Source: CAYOHP01 sp964403795 [NCBI: uncultured bacterium]
GTDB taxonomy: Bacteria; Muiribacteriota; UBA6191; CAZXTJ01
Direction of reading: 5' to 3'
Assembly: GCA_964403795.1 (NCBI GenBank)
Contig: CAYOHP010000031.1
Coordinates: forward strand, 1 to 53,437
DNA length: 53,437 bases
Position numbers and translations under genes: made by a program. Under the pieces are notes generated by a model. The model searched no databases and was not told the origin of the DNA. It worked only from the letters and a program-made list of their open reading frames with translations. Shown here one piece after another: positions 18,501-26,205 of this stretch (within the stretch, counting starts at the first letter, position 1; each line of letters starts with the position of its first letter).

Positions 18501-21500
18501 ACCCCATGGGTCCCTCGGGCTCGAGGATCTCGGGAGGAGGTCCGAGTTCCGGGAGGTCGCCGAGGCCACCGGTGTCCACGGTCGGGGCGAAGTCCTGGTC
18601 GACGAGCGCATCCAGGGGGTCCAGGGCCACCGGGTCGAGGAGCAGTTCGGGACTCGGCTCGAGGGGTTCGGCCAGCAGTGCCTCGAGGTCGTCCCCGGGA
18701 AGCGCTCCCTGGCCGGGTGCGGGGGAGTCTCCCGAGGGACCGATCGCCTTCTGGAGTCCCGCCCGTGCCGGGGCCTCGGGGCGCGCCTTTAGGGGCACGA
18801 CCGGGCCTCTGCCGGCACCCCCGGGTCCGGCCGGAGGAACCAGGTCCGAGACGTCGATCAGGCCCAGGGCCAACTCGGTCCGACTGGGACCGGAGGCGTC
18901 CCACTCCGACCCCAGGAACTCTCCGAGGTCGACGGGTGCGGCTTCGGAGTCGTCGGTCCCCCAGACATCCACGGTCGGCACCGCGGCTGCGGAGACAGAC
19001 CCGGGTCGGGCCTCGCGGGCCCCGGGAGCGGGACCCGTAGCGACCTCGGGGATCACCAGGTCCAGGGATGCGTCGGGATCGAGGGCGAGTTCGGCCTCCA
19101 GGCCCGGATCCGGGGCCAGCGAATCCCCGGCAGGGGGAGCCGCGAAGACCCGGGCCAGGGCATCCTCCGTGGCGCTTCCTTCCCCGTCCAGTGCGAGGTC
19201 GAGCGAGGTGTCCAGGGAGAAGTCGAAATCCGATCCGCTCGGCTCGGGCCCGCGGAAGGGCGGGCCTCCCGGACTCGCCGCACCCCTGCCGGGGGCCCCG
19301 ATCGGCGTCTGGGGCCCCGCCGCAGCGAGCAGGCTGTCGAGTTCGTCGCCGAAATCGCTGGCCCCGGCCTCCGCAGCACCGACGCCGGACCGGACGCCGG
19401 ATCCCACCCCGGAGCCGGCACCCGAGCCCGGTGCGTCGGACCTGGGTCGGGAAGACGGAGCCGAGAGCTGCTCCAGCTCGCCCTCCAGATCCGAGAGGTC
19501 GAAGCCGCTCCCGCCCACCCCGGAGTCGGACTCCCCCATGATCCCGCTCAGGGTAGGGCCCTGGCGCAGTGCCGGCGACTCCTCGTCGAAGATCCCGCTC
19601 AAGGTCTCGTCCCGGTTGGCGCCCGCGCTGCCCGGGAGCGCGGCCTCGGGCTCGAGCCCGAACTCCGACCGGGGCGACCCGGACCTGAGGACCTCGGCCT
19701 CCTCGGGCAGGATCATCCGGGAGACCTCGCCCGCCGAAGCGGCCGGACGCGCCCGGACCGGGCCGACGCCCAACCCGGCCAGCGGATCCGCGAACGGGTC
19801 GACGGCGGCTCCCAGGTCCTCCGGCAACGCCGGGCCCGGATCGAGGTCGCCCAGGGAATCCTGCGGGTCGATCGGGAAGCCCCCGACCGACCGGCCCGGC
19901 GGCGAAGAGGCGGGATCGAAGGAAGGGCCGAAGAGATCGTCGAGGGCGGCCCGGGGCCGGGCCTCGTCATCCTTCGCGGCGGGAGGTCCCGCCTGCACCC
20001 CGTCTCGGGTCCCGCCTCCCGGTTCGGGGTCGGCCAGCAACATCGCGGTCGACAGGCCGGCCGGAGCGAGCTCGTCGAGCTCCCCGGGAAGGATCATCCG
20101 GGAGACCTCTCCTGCCGAGGCCTCCGGACGCGCTCGGACCGGCCCGGCACCCAGGGCGGCCAGGGCGCCTTCGAGATCGTCGACACCTCCGCCGAGCGGG
20201 TCCGGGTCGAGCACGGGAGGAGCGGCCAGGAGGTCCTCGCCGGAGGTCGGATCCAGCTCGAGGTGGTTCCCCGAGGACCCACCGAAGTCGGCGAAGGGGT
20301 CCTGGAGATCCGCCTGCGGGCTGGCCTCGAGACCGGAGCCCGCGGCGGCAGGCCCTGCCTGGAGAGCCTCCATCTCCTCGGGGAGGATCATCCGGGAAAC
20401 CTCGCCCGCAGCGGGCGCTGGGCGGGGTCTGGCCGGACCTGCCCCCAGCGCAGCGAGGGCCGACTCCAGGTCGCCCTCGTCGAGACCGGAGGCCCCGGAG
20501 CCAGCTCCCGCGGGCAGGCCCTCCTCCAGGCCGGCGAAGGGGTCGGTCCCGGGATCGAGGGCCGCGAATCCCGGACCGGCCGGGGTCTCCGAGAACTCGT
20601 CGTCCAGGGGGACCGGGGCTTCGAGGAGCCCGGCGAACCCGTCGTCGCCGCCCACCGGTTCGGGCGCCGCCCGGCGGTCGGCGGGGCGCGCCAGGGTGGC
20701 GTCGAGATCGGAGGAAGCGTCCTGATCCGCCTCTTCGAAGATCCGACTCAGGGTGTCACGGTCCAGTTCCTGGGCCTCGCCGGGCAGGATCATCCGGGAA
20801 ACCTCACCGGCCGAAGGCACCGGGCGCGGCTGGGAAGGTCCTGCTCCGAGCGCGGCCAGGGCCGACTCGAGATCGTCTTCGCCACCCGGCTCGCTCCAGG
20901 GGGATGCCTCCCGGGACGGATCGGAACCCGGACCCAGGTCCGGCGCCAGGACAAGGTCGGCGTCGAGCCCGGAGAGCGGCGGCTCCGACAGCGAGGGCGG
21001 GACCGAGGATGTCCGGGCCGGTGCCGACGAGTCCGACGACCCGGACGCGAAGATCTGGCTCAGGGTCTCGTCCGAGAAGTCCTCGGAGTCCGGAGCCGGA
21101 ACCATGGATCCTCGGCCGGAACCGGGACCCGGGGCCTCGGAATCGACGCCGTCGAGGGCCAGGGCGTCACCGGGAAGGATGTTCCGGGAGATGGCGCCCG
21201 GTTCCTGGGGGCCTCGCGGGGTGGAGGGTCCTCTCGCCATCGAGCGCAGGGAGGACTCGAGATCGGACTCCCCTCCCGCTCCGGACCAGTCCGACCCGAA
21301 CTCCGGGGCCGGCACCTCGGATTCGTCGAGGAGTTGCGAGAGGGTGGCCTCGTCGAGCCGATCCGGGACGGCCACCGGATCCTGGTCGGGAGCCGGCACG
21401 CTCGGCGGCTCCTCTTCCGGGGTGTCGAACATCCGGCTCAGGGTCTCGAGATCGAGGTCGTCGCCCCCGAGGACCGGGTCCGAGGGACCCGCCGGATCCT

Positions 21501-23490
21501 TCGGGAGGAGTTCCCGGGTCGTCACCCCGGTCGAGGGTCGGGCCAGCTCGGCCGCCTCCTCGGGGAGGATCATCCGGGAGACTTCCCCTGCCTCGACCGG
21601 ACGGCGGCCCCCCCGGTCCGGCCCGGACGCCAAGGCCCCCAGCTGGGCCTCGAGATCGGGCTCCCCCGCCGTGATCCCCTCGAACGCCGACTCGAGCTCG
21701 TCCCGGCTCATGTCCTGCACCGAGGACAGCGATACCCCGGAAGGCACGAGGACCCCGAAGGGATCGGAGAGTCCGTCCGGGGCCGGCGTCGCGCCCGAGG
21801 GCGGGGGGAGGTCGTCGATCCCGGAGAACACGTCCTCGGCCGACGGGAGTGGTCCGGGCTCCGCGGCCCGGAAGATCCCCGAGAGGCTCTCCGCCGTCGG
21901 TGCAGGCTTGCCCCTCAGGATCCCGGAGAGGGTCTCCAGTTCCGGAGCCAGCGGATCCTGGGCTGCGGGCTCCAGCAGGTCGGCGACCTCGTCGGGGGCC
22001 AGCAGGGGCTCCTCGGCCGGGACCGAGGCGGCCGGACCGATGAACGAGGCCAGCACGTCCCGGTCGGGGAGTCGGGCCTTGCCGGCCTGGGTACGCAGGC
22101 GTTCGACCAGCGACGGCGCGCCGCCCGAGGAGGCTGGCGACGGCTGCGAGACCTTGCTCTCCGACGCCCGGGCCAGGATCTGCGAGAGGGTCCCCGACGA
22201 GATCCCCGACGGGGTGAGCCCGGCCCGGGAAGGCGGTGCGGGCTCCTGCCTCTCGAGGATGCTCGAGAGGGTCTCGACGTCGAGCTTCCCGACCTCGTCC
22301 TCGGACATCTCGGCGAGTTCGTCGGAGCGCTCCAGGAGCCTGGAGAGAGTCTCCGCGTCGTCGCCGGCGGGAGGCAGCGAGGACTCGCCCCGGATCGGAC
22401 CCGCCGAGGAGGGGAAGCCTCCCCCCGCCGACCAGGTCCCCCGGGCGGGGACCGAGGAGGCAGCCTCCCGGCCGACACCCGTGATCCTGGATCGGCCGGC
22501 GGCGTCCCGACTTCCGGCCGGCACCGGCCCGGAGGCCGGCTCCTCCCCCAGCTCGAGGATCCGCGACAGGGTCACCGCGTCGAGCTCGTCGGGGGGCGCG
22601 GCGGCAGCCTCGTCTCCCCGCTCCAGGATCCTGGACAAGGTCACGGCGTCGAGTTCGCTCGAGGCCGGCGGCAAGTCGTCGTCCCCGCGCTCCAGGATCC
22701 TGGACAAGGTCACGGCGTCCACGTCGGCCGCAGCCAGGGACGGACCCTCGTCCCCGCGCTCCAGGATTCGCGAGAGCGTCTGGGCATCGATGTCGGGGGC
22801 CTGGTCGTCGCCCCCCCCCAGGAGCATGTTCATCTCGTCGACCGAGACCGCCTGGGCCGCCGAGATCGGCCCCGGGACGGGCCTCCCCCCGATCGACGCC
22901 GGTCCGGCAGGCCGGGAGGACGCGACCTGCTGGTCGGGATGGGTGGAGGGACCGCTCCGGGCCGGGCAGGAGATCCTCGCGACCAGGGTCGAGGGGAGTC
23001 GGGCGAGGGACGCCTCGAAATAGGGCGCCATCTGGGCGAAGTACCCGGCGTCGGAGAAGAGACTGCCGTCGTACACGGTCGAACTGATGCCCGGCGAGTG
23101 GGGCAGGTGTCCGAGCTGCTCGGCGGCCTGGGGGTCGCCCAGGACGTGGGCCGGGACGTAGAGCGTCCTGGCCCTCCCCTGCTGGACCTCGAGGATTCCC
23201 TGGTAGACCTCCTGGGCTCCTCCTCCCCAGGGCACGACGGCGGCCGGGAGCGAGCGCTTGGCGTGCTCGGCGACCCGGCGAGCGGCCGACTGGGGATCCT
23301 GGTAGTAGACCAGGGCGCACCCGGGCAGTGCCCCGGACAACGCACCCAGCCTGCGGCCGGCATCGGGAAACCGCCCGCCGTCGACCCATTGGGCGGCGAG
23401 ACCCGCCACCATGGCGTCGAGTTCCTCGGCGCCGGTGGTCTCCTGGATGCCTGCCGCGAGGTAGGCGTGGAGCTGGTTTCGGTCCAGCAA
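15511..23490 (-). CDS. Giant motif-repeat scaffold-like protein (2659 aa) with C-terminal TPR-like domain
   Basis: Three parts are visible. (1) Residues 1-175 are a folded N-terminal domain I do not recognise. (2) About 180-2205 are an acidic, Pro/Ala/Gly/Ser-rich, probably disordered region. It holds 15 copies of motif A, [TS]LS[RQSG][ILM][LFM], starting near 238, 261, 281, 305, 381, 406, 433, 519, 534, 681, 715, 808, 912, 1295 and 1312. It also holds 6 copies of motif B, GEVSRMILP, near 636, 767, 898, 1030, 1127 and 1255, most preceded by LESALAALGAGP; a degenerate copy lies near 1737. (3) About 2210-2530 are TPR-like helical repeats, then a helical tail. There is no signal peptide or membrane span. 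The TTG start at 23490 is the longest option. The gene lies directly after the CheA/CheY/ParA-like operon. A docking scaffold role is inference; I know of no homologue. Confidence 0.85.
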   Translation of the reverse strand: MLDRNQLHAYLAAGIQETTGAEELDAMVAGLAAQWVDGGRFPDAGRRLGALSGALPGCALVYYQDPQSAARRVAEHAKRSLPAAVVPWGGGAQEVYQGILEVQQGRARTLYVPAHVLGDPQAAEQLGHLPHSPGISSTVYDGSLFSDAGYFAQMAPYFEASLARLPSTLVARISCPARSGPSTHPDQQVASSRPAGPASIGGRPVPGPISAAQAVSVDEMNMLLGGGDDQAPDIDAQTLSRILERGDEGPSLAAADVDAVTLSRILERGDDDLPPASSELDAVTLSRILERGDEAAAAPPDELDAVTLSRILELGEEPASGPVPAGSRDAAGRSRITGVGREAASSVPARGTWSAGGGFPSSAGPIRGESSLPPAGDDAETLSRLLERSDELAEMSEDEVGKLDVETLSSILERQEPAPPSRAGLTPSGISSGTLSQILARASESKVSQPSPASSGGAPSLVERLRTQAGKARLPDRDVLASFIGPAASVPAEEPLLAPDEVADLLEPAAQDPLAPELETLSGILRGKPAPTAESLSGIFRAAEPGPLPSAEDVFSGIDDLPPPSGATPAPDGLSDPFGVLVPSGVSLSSVQDMSRDELESAFEGITAGEPDLEAQLGALASGPDRGGRRPVEAGEVSRMILPEEAAELARPSTGVTTRELLPKDPAGPSDPVLGGDDLDLETLSRMFDTPEEEPPSVPAPDQDPVAVPDRLDEATLSQLLDESEVPAPEFGSDWSGAGGESDLESSLRSMARGPSTPRGPQEPGAISRNILPGDALALDGVDSEAPGPGSGRGSMVPAPDSEDFSDETLSQIFASGSSDSSAPARTSSVPPSLSEPPLSGLDADLVLAPDLGPGSDPSREASPWSEPGGEDDLESALAALGAGPSQPRPVPSAGEVSRMILPGEAQELDRDTLSRIFEEADQDASSDLDATLARPADRRAAPEPVGGDDGFAGLLEAPVPLDDEFSETPAGPGFAALDPGTDPFAGLEEGLPAGAGSGASGLDEGDLESALAALGAGPARPRPAPAAGEVSRMILPEEMEALQAGPAAAGSGLEASPQADLQDPFADFGGSSGNHLELDPTSGEDLLAAPPVLDPDPLGGGVDDLEGALAALGAGPVRARPEASAGEVSRMILPGELDELAPAGLSTAMLLADPEPGGGTRDGVQAGPPAAKDDEARPRAALDDLFGPSFDPASSPPGRSVGGFPIDPQDSLGDLDPGPALPEDLGAAVDPFADPLAGLGVGPVRARPAASAGEVSRMILPEEAEVLRSGSPRSEFGLEPEAALPGSAGANRDETLSGIFDEESPALRQGPTLSGIMGESDSGVGGSGFDLSDLEGELEQLSAPSSRPRSDAPGSGAGSGVGSGVRSGVGAAEAGASDFGDELDSLLAAAGPQTPIGAPGRGAASPGGPPFRGPEPSGSDFDFSLDTSLDLALDGEGSATEDALARVFAAPPAGDSLAPDPGLEAELALDPDASLDLVIPEVATGPAPGAREARPGSVSAAAVPTVDVWGTDDSEAAPVDLGEFLGSEWDASGPSRTELALGLIDVSDLVPPAGPGGAGRGPVVPLKARPEAPARAGLQKAIGPSGDSPAPGQGALPGDDLEALLAEPLEPSPELLLDPVALDPLDALVDQDFAPTVDTGGLGDLPELGPPPEILEPEGPMGFMESGTGKGLAAGAGSLDELFADLVPGEEFEIRTAVPAAKADRFDPGSLADGLAQLASKPSTKGGRRDPGSVTRLVMGVDEPTPVGQSEASSESLEASLASLLGGTGSAPTGKPSKSGAAATPSAPSPKGGKGQAIPGMETPGRPSLSGAGSSPSSGASRTGSLLDGLDALDSLIPLGLEPEAERPGTASGSKGPGPASPGPGSPGLGTDLDDLLLSPADDPDAEPEALPPAPPRILDTRPGLARIPAPAPTPSQEPDLHTRPGEARIPDPVPDEPPRADVRTRPGAARVVLEPPELEPEAGSDLGMSNSFEAGIGDILGLDFDSEFGKPAGPVTSAGAARVPQRELTHKEVDDLVASMAEAPPEKAPVFESRLGEPVGPDLFEAPPVLDPIESGIADLLDFGAPLPAEPPRGPRPAKGAGAALDSALETIEEGPLAGAPDPLAELLASVGEATVPGFEGAARGTVAGKRGAPGKPAASGPAARDAASLARKPPARDQVAAPLDLDALFATPEPIAAPIPTPARPGARPAGGEVSPVSASASAPPRRKVSESFDLPDALRDLYEAESVDLRAVAKSLHRIAERQDQEAFEHLKMVIEIGRAFPGDRVARFAEGTVHLIRNRRYEGLAALRRAAELSRAEGDLIGLAFLLEDLFAKLPDDPGVGEALSELYLETNRRQDACEVLLKLGNHALESGIFRDAVGYLEEAYVLDSSPRTLVALLRALHGSGSEARVLELANDFLATRPNSPVVLAHQGIANERLARPEQARRCFDRAFEKAWDHGNRLEELFLEFRDAGLPIPQELDRKRLSEVDPRNAVLSDETEREAKAQAVLRGESPGVAVPKQGLARRLEIEELGELPGVRLEAVPGRATETVATPEGEDVFARARQAAPKFGRQVVELEGLARDVRAGAQAGIAVDDTLLADALRRFLAVSELYERVDRSISQGLLEEARQVLRRFEDPMLLFLWKEQIEGAARRQRRDDAPAGSRSSGTGVPLH
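15513..15518 (-). promoter_or_regulatory. Putative -10 (TACACT) for the CNNM pair, inside the stop region of the giant gene
   Basis: TACACT on the minus strand overlaps the last codons and stop (CTA CAC TAG) of the giant gene. It would give a leader of about 35 bases before the GTG at 15471. No clear -35 is visible. It suggests the CNNM pair can be transcribed independently. Confidence 0.35.
19709..21592 (-). repeat. Dispersed coding repeat, six motif B units
   Basis: Units at about 21566-21592, 21176-21199, 20784-20808, 20383-20405, 20090-20112 and 19709-19731 encode GEVSRMILP or GAISRNILP. Most are preceded by a conserved DLESALAALGAGP segment, so the full unit is about 35-40 residues. Spacing between units is about 100-135 residues. 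Confidence 0.85.
22554..22778 (-). repeat. Tandem coding repeat, four near-identical motif A units
   Basis: Four consecutive units encode D-A-[VQ]-TLSRILE-[RL]-G-[DE], spaced about 20-25 residues apart. Two of them share 32 identical bases (22619-22650 and 22688-22719), showing recent duplication within the giant gene. Confidence 0.85.
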
Positions 23491-23692
23491 GCTGGCCTCG
23501 TATCCCGTTCCCCGGGAAACCCGGTGGAGCCTCCGAGCCGGAGTCTCCCCTACGGACGAAGCCTAGCAGCAGGTGGAGGGATGCCCAACGGCGCGGACGG
23601 AGCGTTCCCCCGGAACATCGACAATTCGGTTCTGGAACCTGAACGCCATGGTCGGGGGCTTCGGCGGAGGGCCGGAGGCGGAGGCCGCCGGT

Positions 23693-25840
23693 CTATGCCG
23701 CCTCGAGGGCGGCGCCCGACACCTGGTCGGCGAGCAGGACCCGGACCTTGCGCAGGAGCAGGCGGGCTCCCGGGAGGGCGGCTCCCGAGGCGAGCGCCTG
23801 GTGGGCCTCCCTGCTGGCTTCGATCGCCTTCCCTCTCCGGGCCAGGGCTCCGGCCAGGAGCAGCTTCACGTCGGGATATCCGGGACGCAGCTCCAGGGCA
23901 CGGCGATAGGCTTCGATCTCGGTATCGAGGCGATCCTGCTCGCGCCGGAGCTCGACGAGCGCCGATCCTGCCTGGGGATGGTCGGGGAGCAAGGCCAGGA
24001 GTTCCTCCAGCATCCGGGCGGCCGGACCGATCAGTCCCAAGGTGCGGTGGATCCGATACCCTCCCCACCAGGCGAGCAGCTCGGGGGGCGAGCCCTCCCG
24101 GGCCCTCCGGTAGTGACCCACCGCGGCCTCGGCCCGACCCTCGATCGCCGCCAGGTCCCCGAGATGGCGCTCGGCCTCCGGGTACCCGGGCTTCCGGGCG
24201 ACCGCGGTGGCGAACGCCTCGCCGGCCCGCCCGGGTTCGCCCCGGGCCATCTCCAGGAGCCCCCGACAGAGCCAGACGTCCGGCCGGTCGAGGTCCGCCA
24301 CCTCTTCCATCGCCTTCCCCGCCCGCGCCATCCAGACCGGGCTCCTGGTGAGGGCCGCCAGACGGACGAGCGCCTGGTGCCCCGGTGCCGGCCCTTCGCA
24401 GGCGGCCCGCAGGCACTCGACGGCCCGCCGGCTCTCGCCCCGGGCCTCGTAGATCCGGGCCAAGAGGACGAGACCCTCGGGATCGACAGCCGGGAGGTCG
24501 AAGACCGCTGCCTCCAGCTCGCGACGCGCCTCGACCAGGCGTCCGGCGACGAACAGGGACCTCCCCTCCGCCAGTCTGGCCTTGGCGGACTGGCGTCGGG
24601 CTGCGGGTAGGATGGGCTGGTGTGGGGTGCCGCGCCGTCCCCGGTGGTCGAGCCGCCGCCAGATCCGACGGCATGCGAGTGCCAACGTGCCGCTGGGGCG
24701 GAGCAGGACATCGGGGCGACCGGAGCCGGCGGCAACCGCCACCTCGGGATCCTCGAGCACCCGGGCCAGCGCCGGCTGGCGCAGCGCTTCGGCCTCGTCC
24801 ACCGGGGAGTCGTCGGGCCGTCCCACCCGGGACAGCACGACCTGCACCGACGGGTAGCGGAAACCGGCGCGGCCCAGCGCCGAGAGCTGGCGTTCGGTGG
24901 CCAGCACGGCCTGGGAAGTGAAGCCCGCCACCACCAAGGTCAGGTCGGAGGCGCCGAACACCGCCCTGGCGAGGGGTCCGGTCCCGGTCGGAGCGTCGAT
25001 CACCACCGCGTCGAAGGCGCGTCCCAGGGCCTTGACCAGTCGGGAGGCATCCCTGGGGGTGGGAACCCGGACCCGATCGGGGTCGGCGGGTGCCGGCAGG
25101 ACCCTCAGGCCGCCCCCCGCCGGGAGCAGGTAGTCCCTGAGCCGGGCCGGCGAGAGGTCCGCCTCGCCTCCATCCTCGGGAAAGATGCGGGTCCAGTCTC
25201 GAGTCGGCTCGACCTGGGTGAGGAGGGCGACATCGCCTCCCGAGGGGTCGAGGTCGACGAGGGCGACCTGCATCCCCTCGACGGCCATGAGGGTGGCCAG
25301 GTTGACCGCCACCGTGGACCGCCCGAAGCCGTCGCGGGGCGCGGTCATCGCCAGGATCCGGGGAGTACCGAGAAGGGTCCCCTGGTCCTCCGGGAGCACC
25401 ACCCGGAGTCCGAGCGGAGCCACCTTGTCGGAGAGGGTCCCGACCATGGAGGCGAAGCGTTCGGGAGCCTCCCCTGCCAGGCGCTCGAAGGCCAGCCGAG
25501 GCAGGCGCGCCACCAGGGCACCCTCGGCCCCGGCCCGGGCGTCGGCCCGACGCAGCTGGCCGGGCACCAGCCCGAGCTCCCCGAAGCCGTCCCCGGGTCC
25601 CCGCCGGGTGGGCGGGATACCGGGAGCCCCGAGCTCCACCTCGCCCTCGACCACCATCAGGAACTCGTGGGCGTGGTCCCCGCTCGCGAACACCCGATCA
25701 TGGGGAGCGAAGCGTTCGATGCGACAGAGGCGGGCCAGCTCCCGGCGATCCCCCTCGGTCAGGCCGCCGAAGAGCGGACACCCGGCCAGCAGGGCCTCCA
25801 GCCCCGCCGTCCCCTCCGACCCCTGATCCCGATCTTTCAT
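23693..25840 (-). CDS. cNMP-binding domain / ParA-like (CpaE/MinD) / TPR fusion protein
   Basis: A 715-residue three-domain fusion. Residues about 15-140 form a Crp-like cyclic-nucleotide-binding fold (FGELGLVPGQLRRADARA), but its cassette departs from the usual RxA pattern. About 160-400 form a MinD/ParA-type domain with VALVDLDPSGGDVALL and VVIDAPTGTG. Its P-loop reads RDGFGRST: both the signature lysine and the Walker lysine are Arg (169 and 174), as in the atypical CpaE/TadZ branch. About 430-715 are TPR-like helices. The ATG overlaps the receiver gene's stop (ATGA). A spatial landmark role is plausible, since CpaE/TadZ-like proteins localise machinery at poles, but this is inference. ATP hydrolysis may be lost. 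Confidence 0.88.
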   Translation of the reverse strand: MKDRDQGSEGTAGLEALLAGCPLFGGLTEGDRRELARLCRIERFAPHDRVFASGDHAHEFLMVVEGEVELGAPGIPPTRRGPGDGFGELGLVPGQLRRADARAGAEGALVARLPRLAFERLAGEAPERFASMVGTLSDKVAPLGLRVVLPEDQGTLLGTPRILAMTAPRDGFGRSTVAVNLATLMAVEGMQVALVDLDPSGGDVALLTQVEPTRDWTRIFPEDGGEADLSPARLRDYLLPAGGGLRVLPAPADPDRVRVPTPRDASRLVKALGRAFDAVVIDAPTGTGPLARAVFGASDLTLVVAGFTSQAVLATERQLSALGRAGFRYPSVQVVLSRVGRPDDSPVDEAEALRQPALARVLEDPEVAVAAGSGRPDVLLRPSGTLALACRRIWRRLDHRGRRGTPHQPILPAARRQSAKARLAEGRSLFVAGRLVEARRELEAAVFDLPAVDPEGLVLLARIYEARGESRRAVECLRAACEGPAPGHQALVRLAALTRSPVWMARAGKAMEEVADLDRPDVWLCRGLLEMARGEPGRAGEAFATAVARKPGYPEAERHLGDLAAIEGRAEAAVGHYRRAREGSPPELLAWWGGYRIHRTLGLIGPAARMLEELLALLPDHPQAGSALVELRREQDRLDTEIEAYRRALELRPGYPDVKLLLAGALARRGKAIEASREAHQALASGAALPGARLLLRKVRVLLADQVSGAALEAA

Positions 25841-26205
25841 GGCAACCCCAACGCGGTGCGCACCGCAGCGATGATCCGTTCCGGCTCGAACGGCTTCACC
25901 ACGAAGTCCCTCGCCCCGACCGTCACCGCCTCGCGGATCCGGTCCTCCTGGCCCAGGGCGGTGACCATGACGAACCGGACGTCGGGGTCCTCGGCCTGGA
26001 TCCGGCGGGCCGTCTCGATCCCGTCGATGGTCCCCATGGTGATGTCGAGGGTCACCGCGTCGGGCGACAGCTCCCGGTAGAGCTCGATCGCAGCCTCGCC
26101 GGAGGCCGCTTCGCCCACCACCTCGAAGCCCGCGGACTCGAGTGCCAGCCGGATCATGGTCCGCATCACCTCGGTGTCATCCACGATCAGGATGCGATGG
26201 CTCAT
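25837..26205 (-). CDS. CheY-like single-domain response regulator
   Basis: A 122-residue receiver domain only. It has ILIVDD (acidic pair Asp9/Asp10), phosphoacceptor Asp54 (VTLDITM), Thr82 (VTA) and Lys104 (FVVKPFEPE), so it should be phosphorylatable. The start ATG follows GGGAGG by 7 bases and overlaps the cheA stop; its own stop overlaps the cNMP/ParA fusion gene. CheA is therefore the likely phosphodonor. With no output domain it presumably acts by protein contact, possibly on a product of this cluster (inference). Confidence 0.95.
   Translation of the reverse strand: MSHRILIVDDTEVMRTMIRLALESAGFEVVGEAASGEAAIELYRELSPDAVTLDITMGTIDGIETARRIQAEDPDVRFVMVTALGQEDRIREAVTVGARDFVVKPFEPERIIAAVRTALGLP

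Noticed and set aside
16958-20725. 1255-codon plus-strand open frame opposite the giant gene
   Set aside because: It is Ser/Pro/Arg-rich low-complexity sequence, the complement of the repeat region. Absence of stops is expected at this GC content.
19709-22778. Regularly spaced repeats that could look like a CRISPR array
   Set aside because: The repeats are in-frame protein motifs of variable sequence and spacing inside one long gene, with no palindromic repeat/spacer pattern and no cas genes.
23497-23502. TACGAG as a leaderless -10 for the giant gene
   Set aside because: The last base departs from the pattern, and leaderless initiation at TTG is unlikely, so I did not list it as a promoter.
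23600-23640. GTTCC-GGG-GGAAC inverted repeat upstream of the giant gene as operator or terminator
   Set aside because: The 5-bp stem is too short to stand out in such GC-rich sequence, and no promoter hexamer is well placed next to it.
20263-24351. 1362-codon plus-strand open frame opposite the giant gene
   Set aside because: It is the antisense shadow of a GC-rich gene. Its product is Arg/Gly/Pro-rich with no domain, and it crosses the boundary between two well-supported minus-strand genes.
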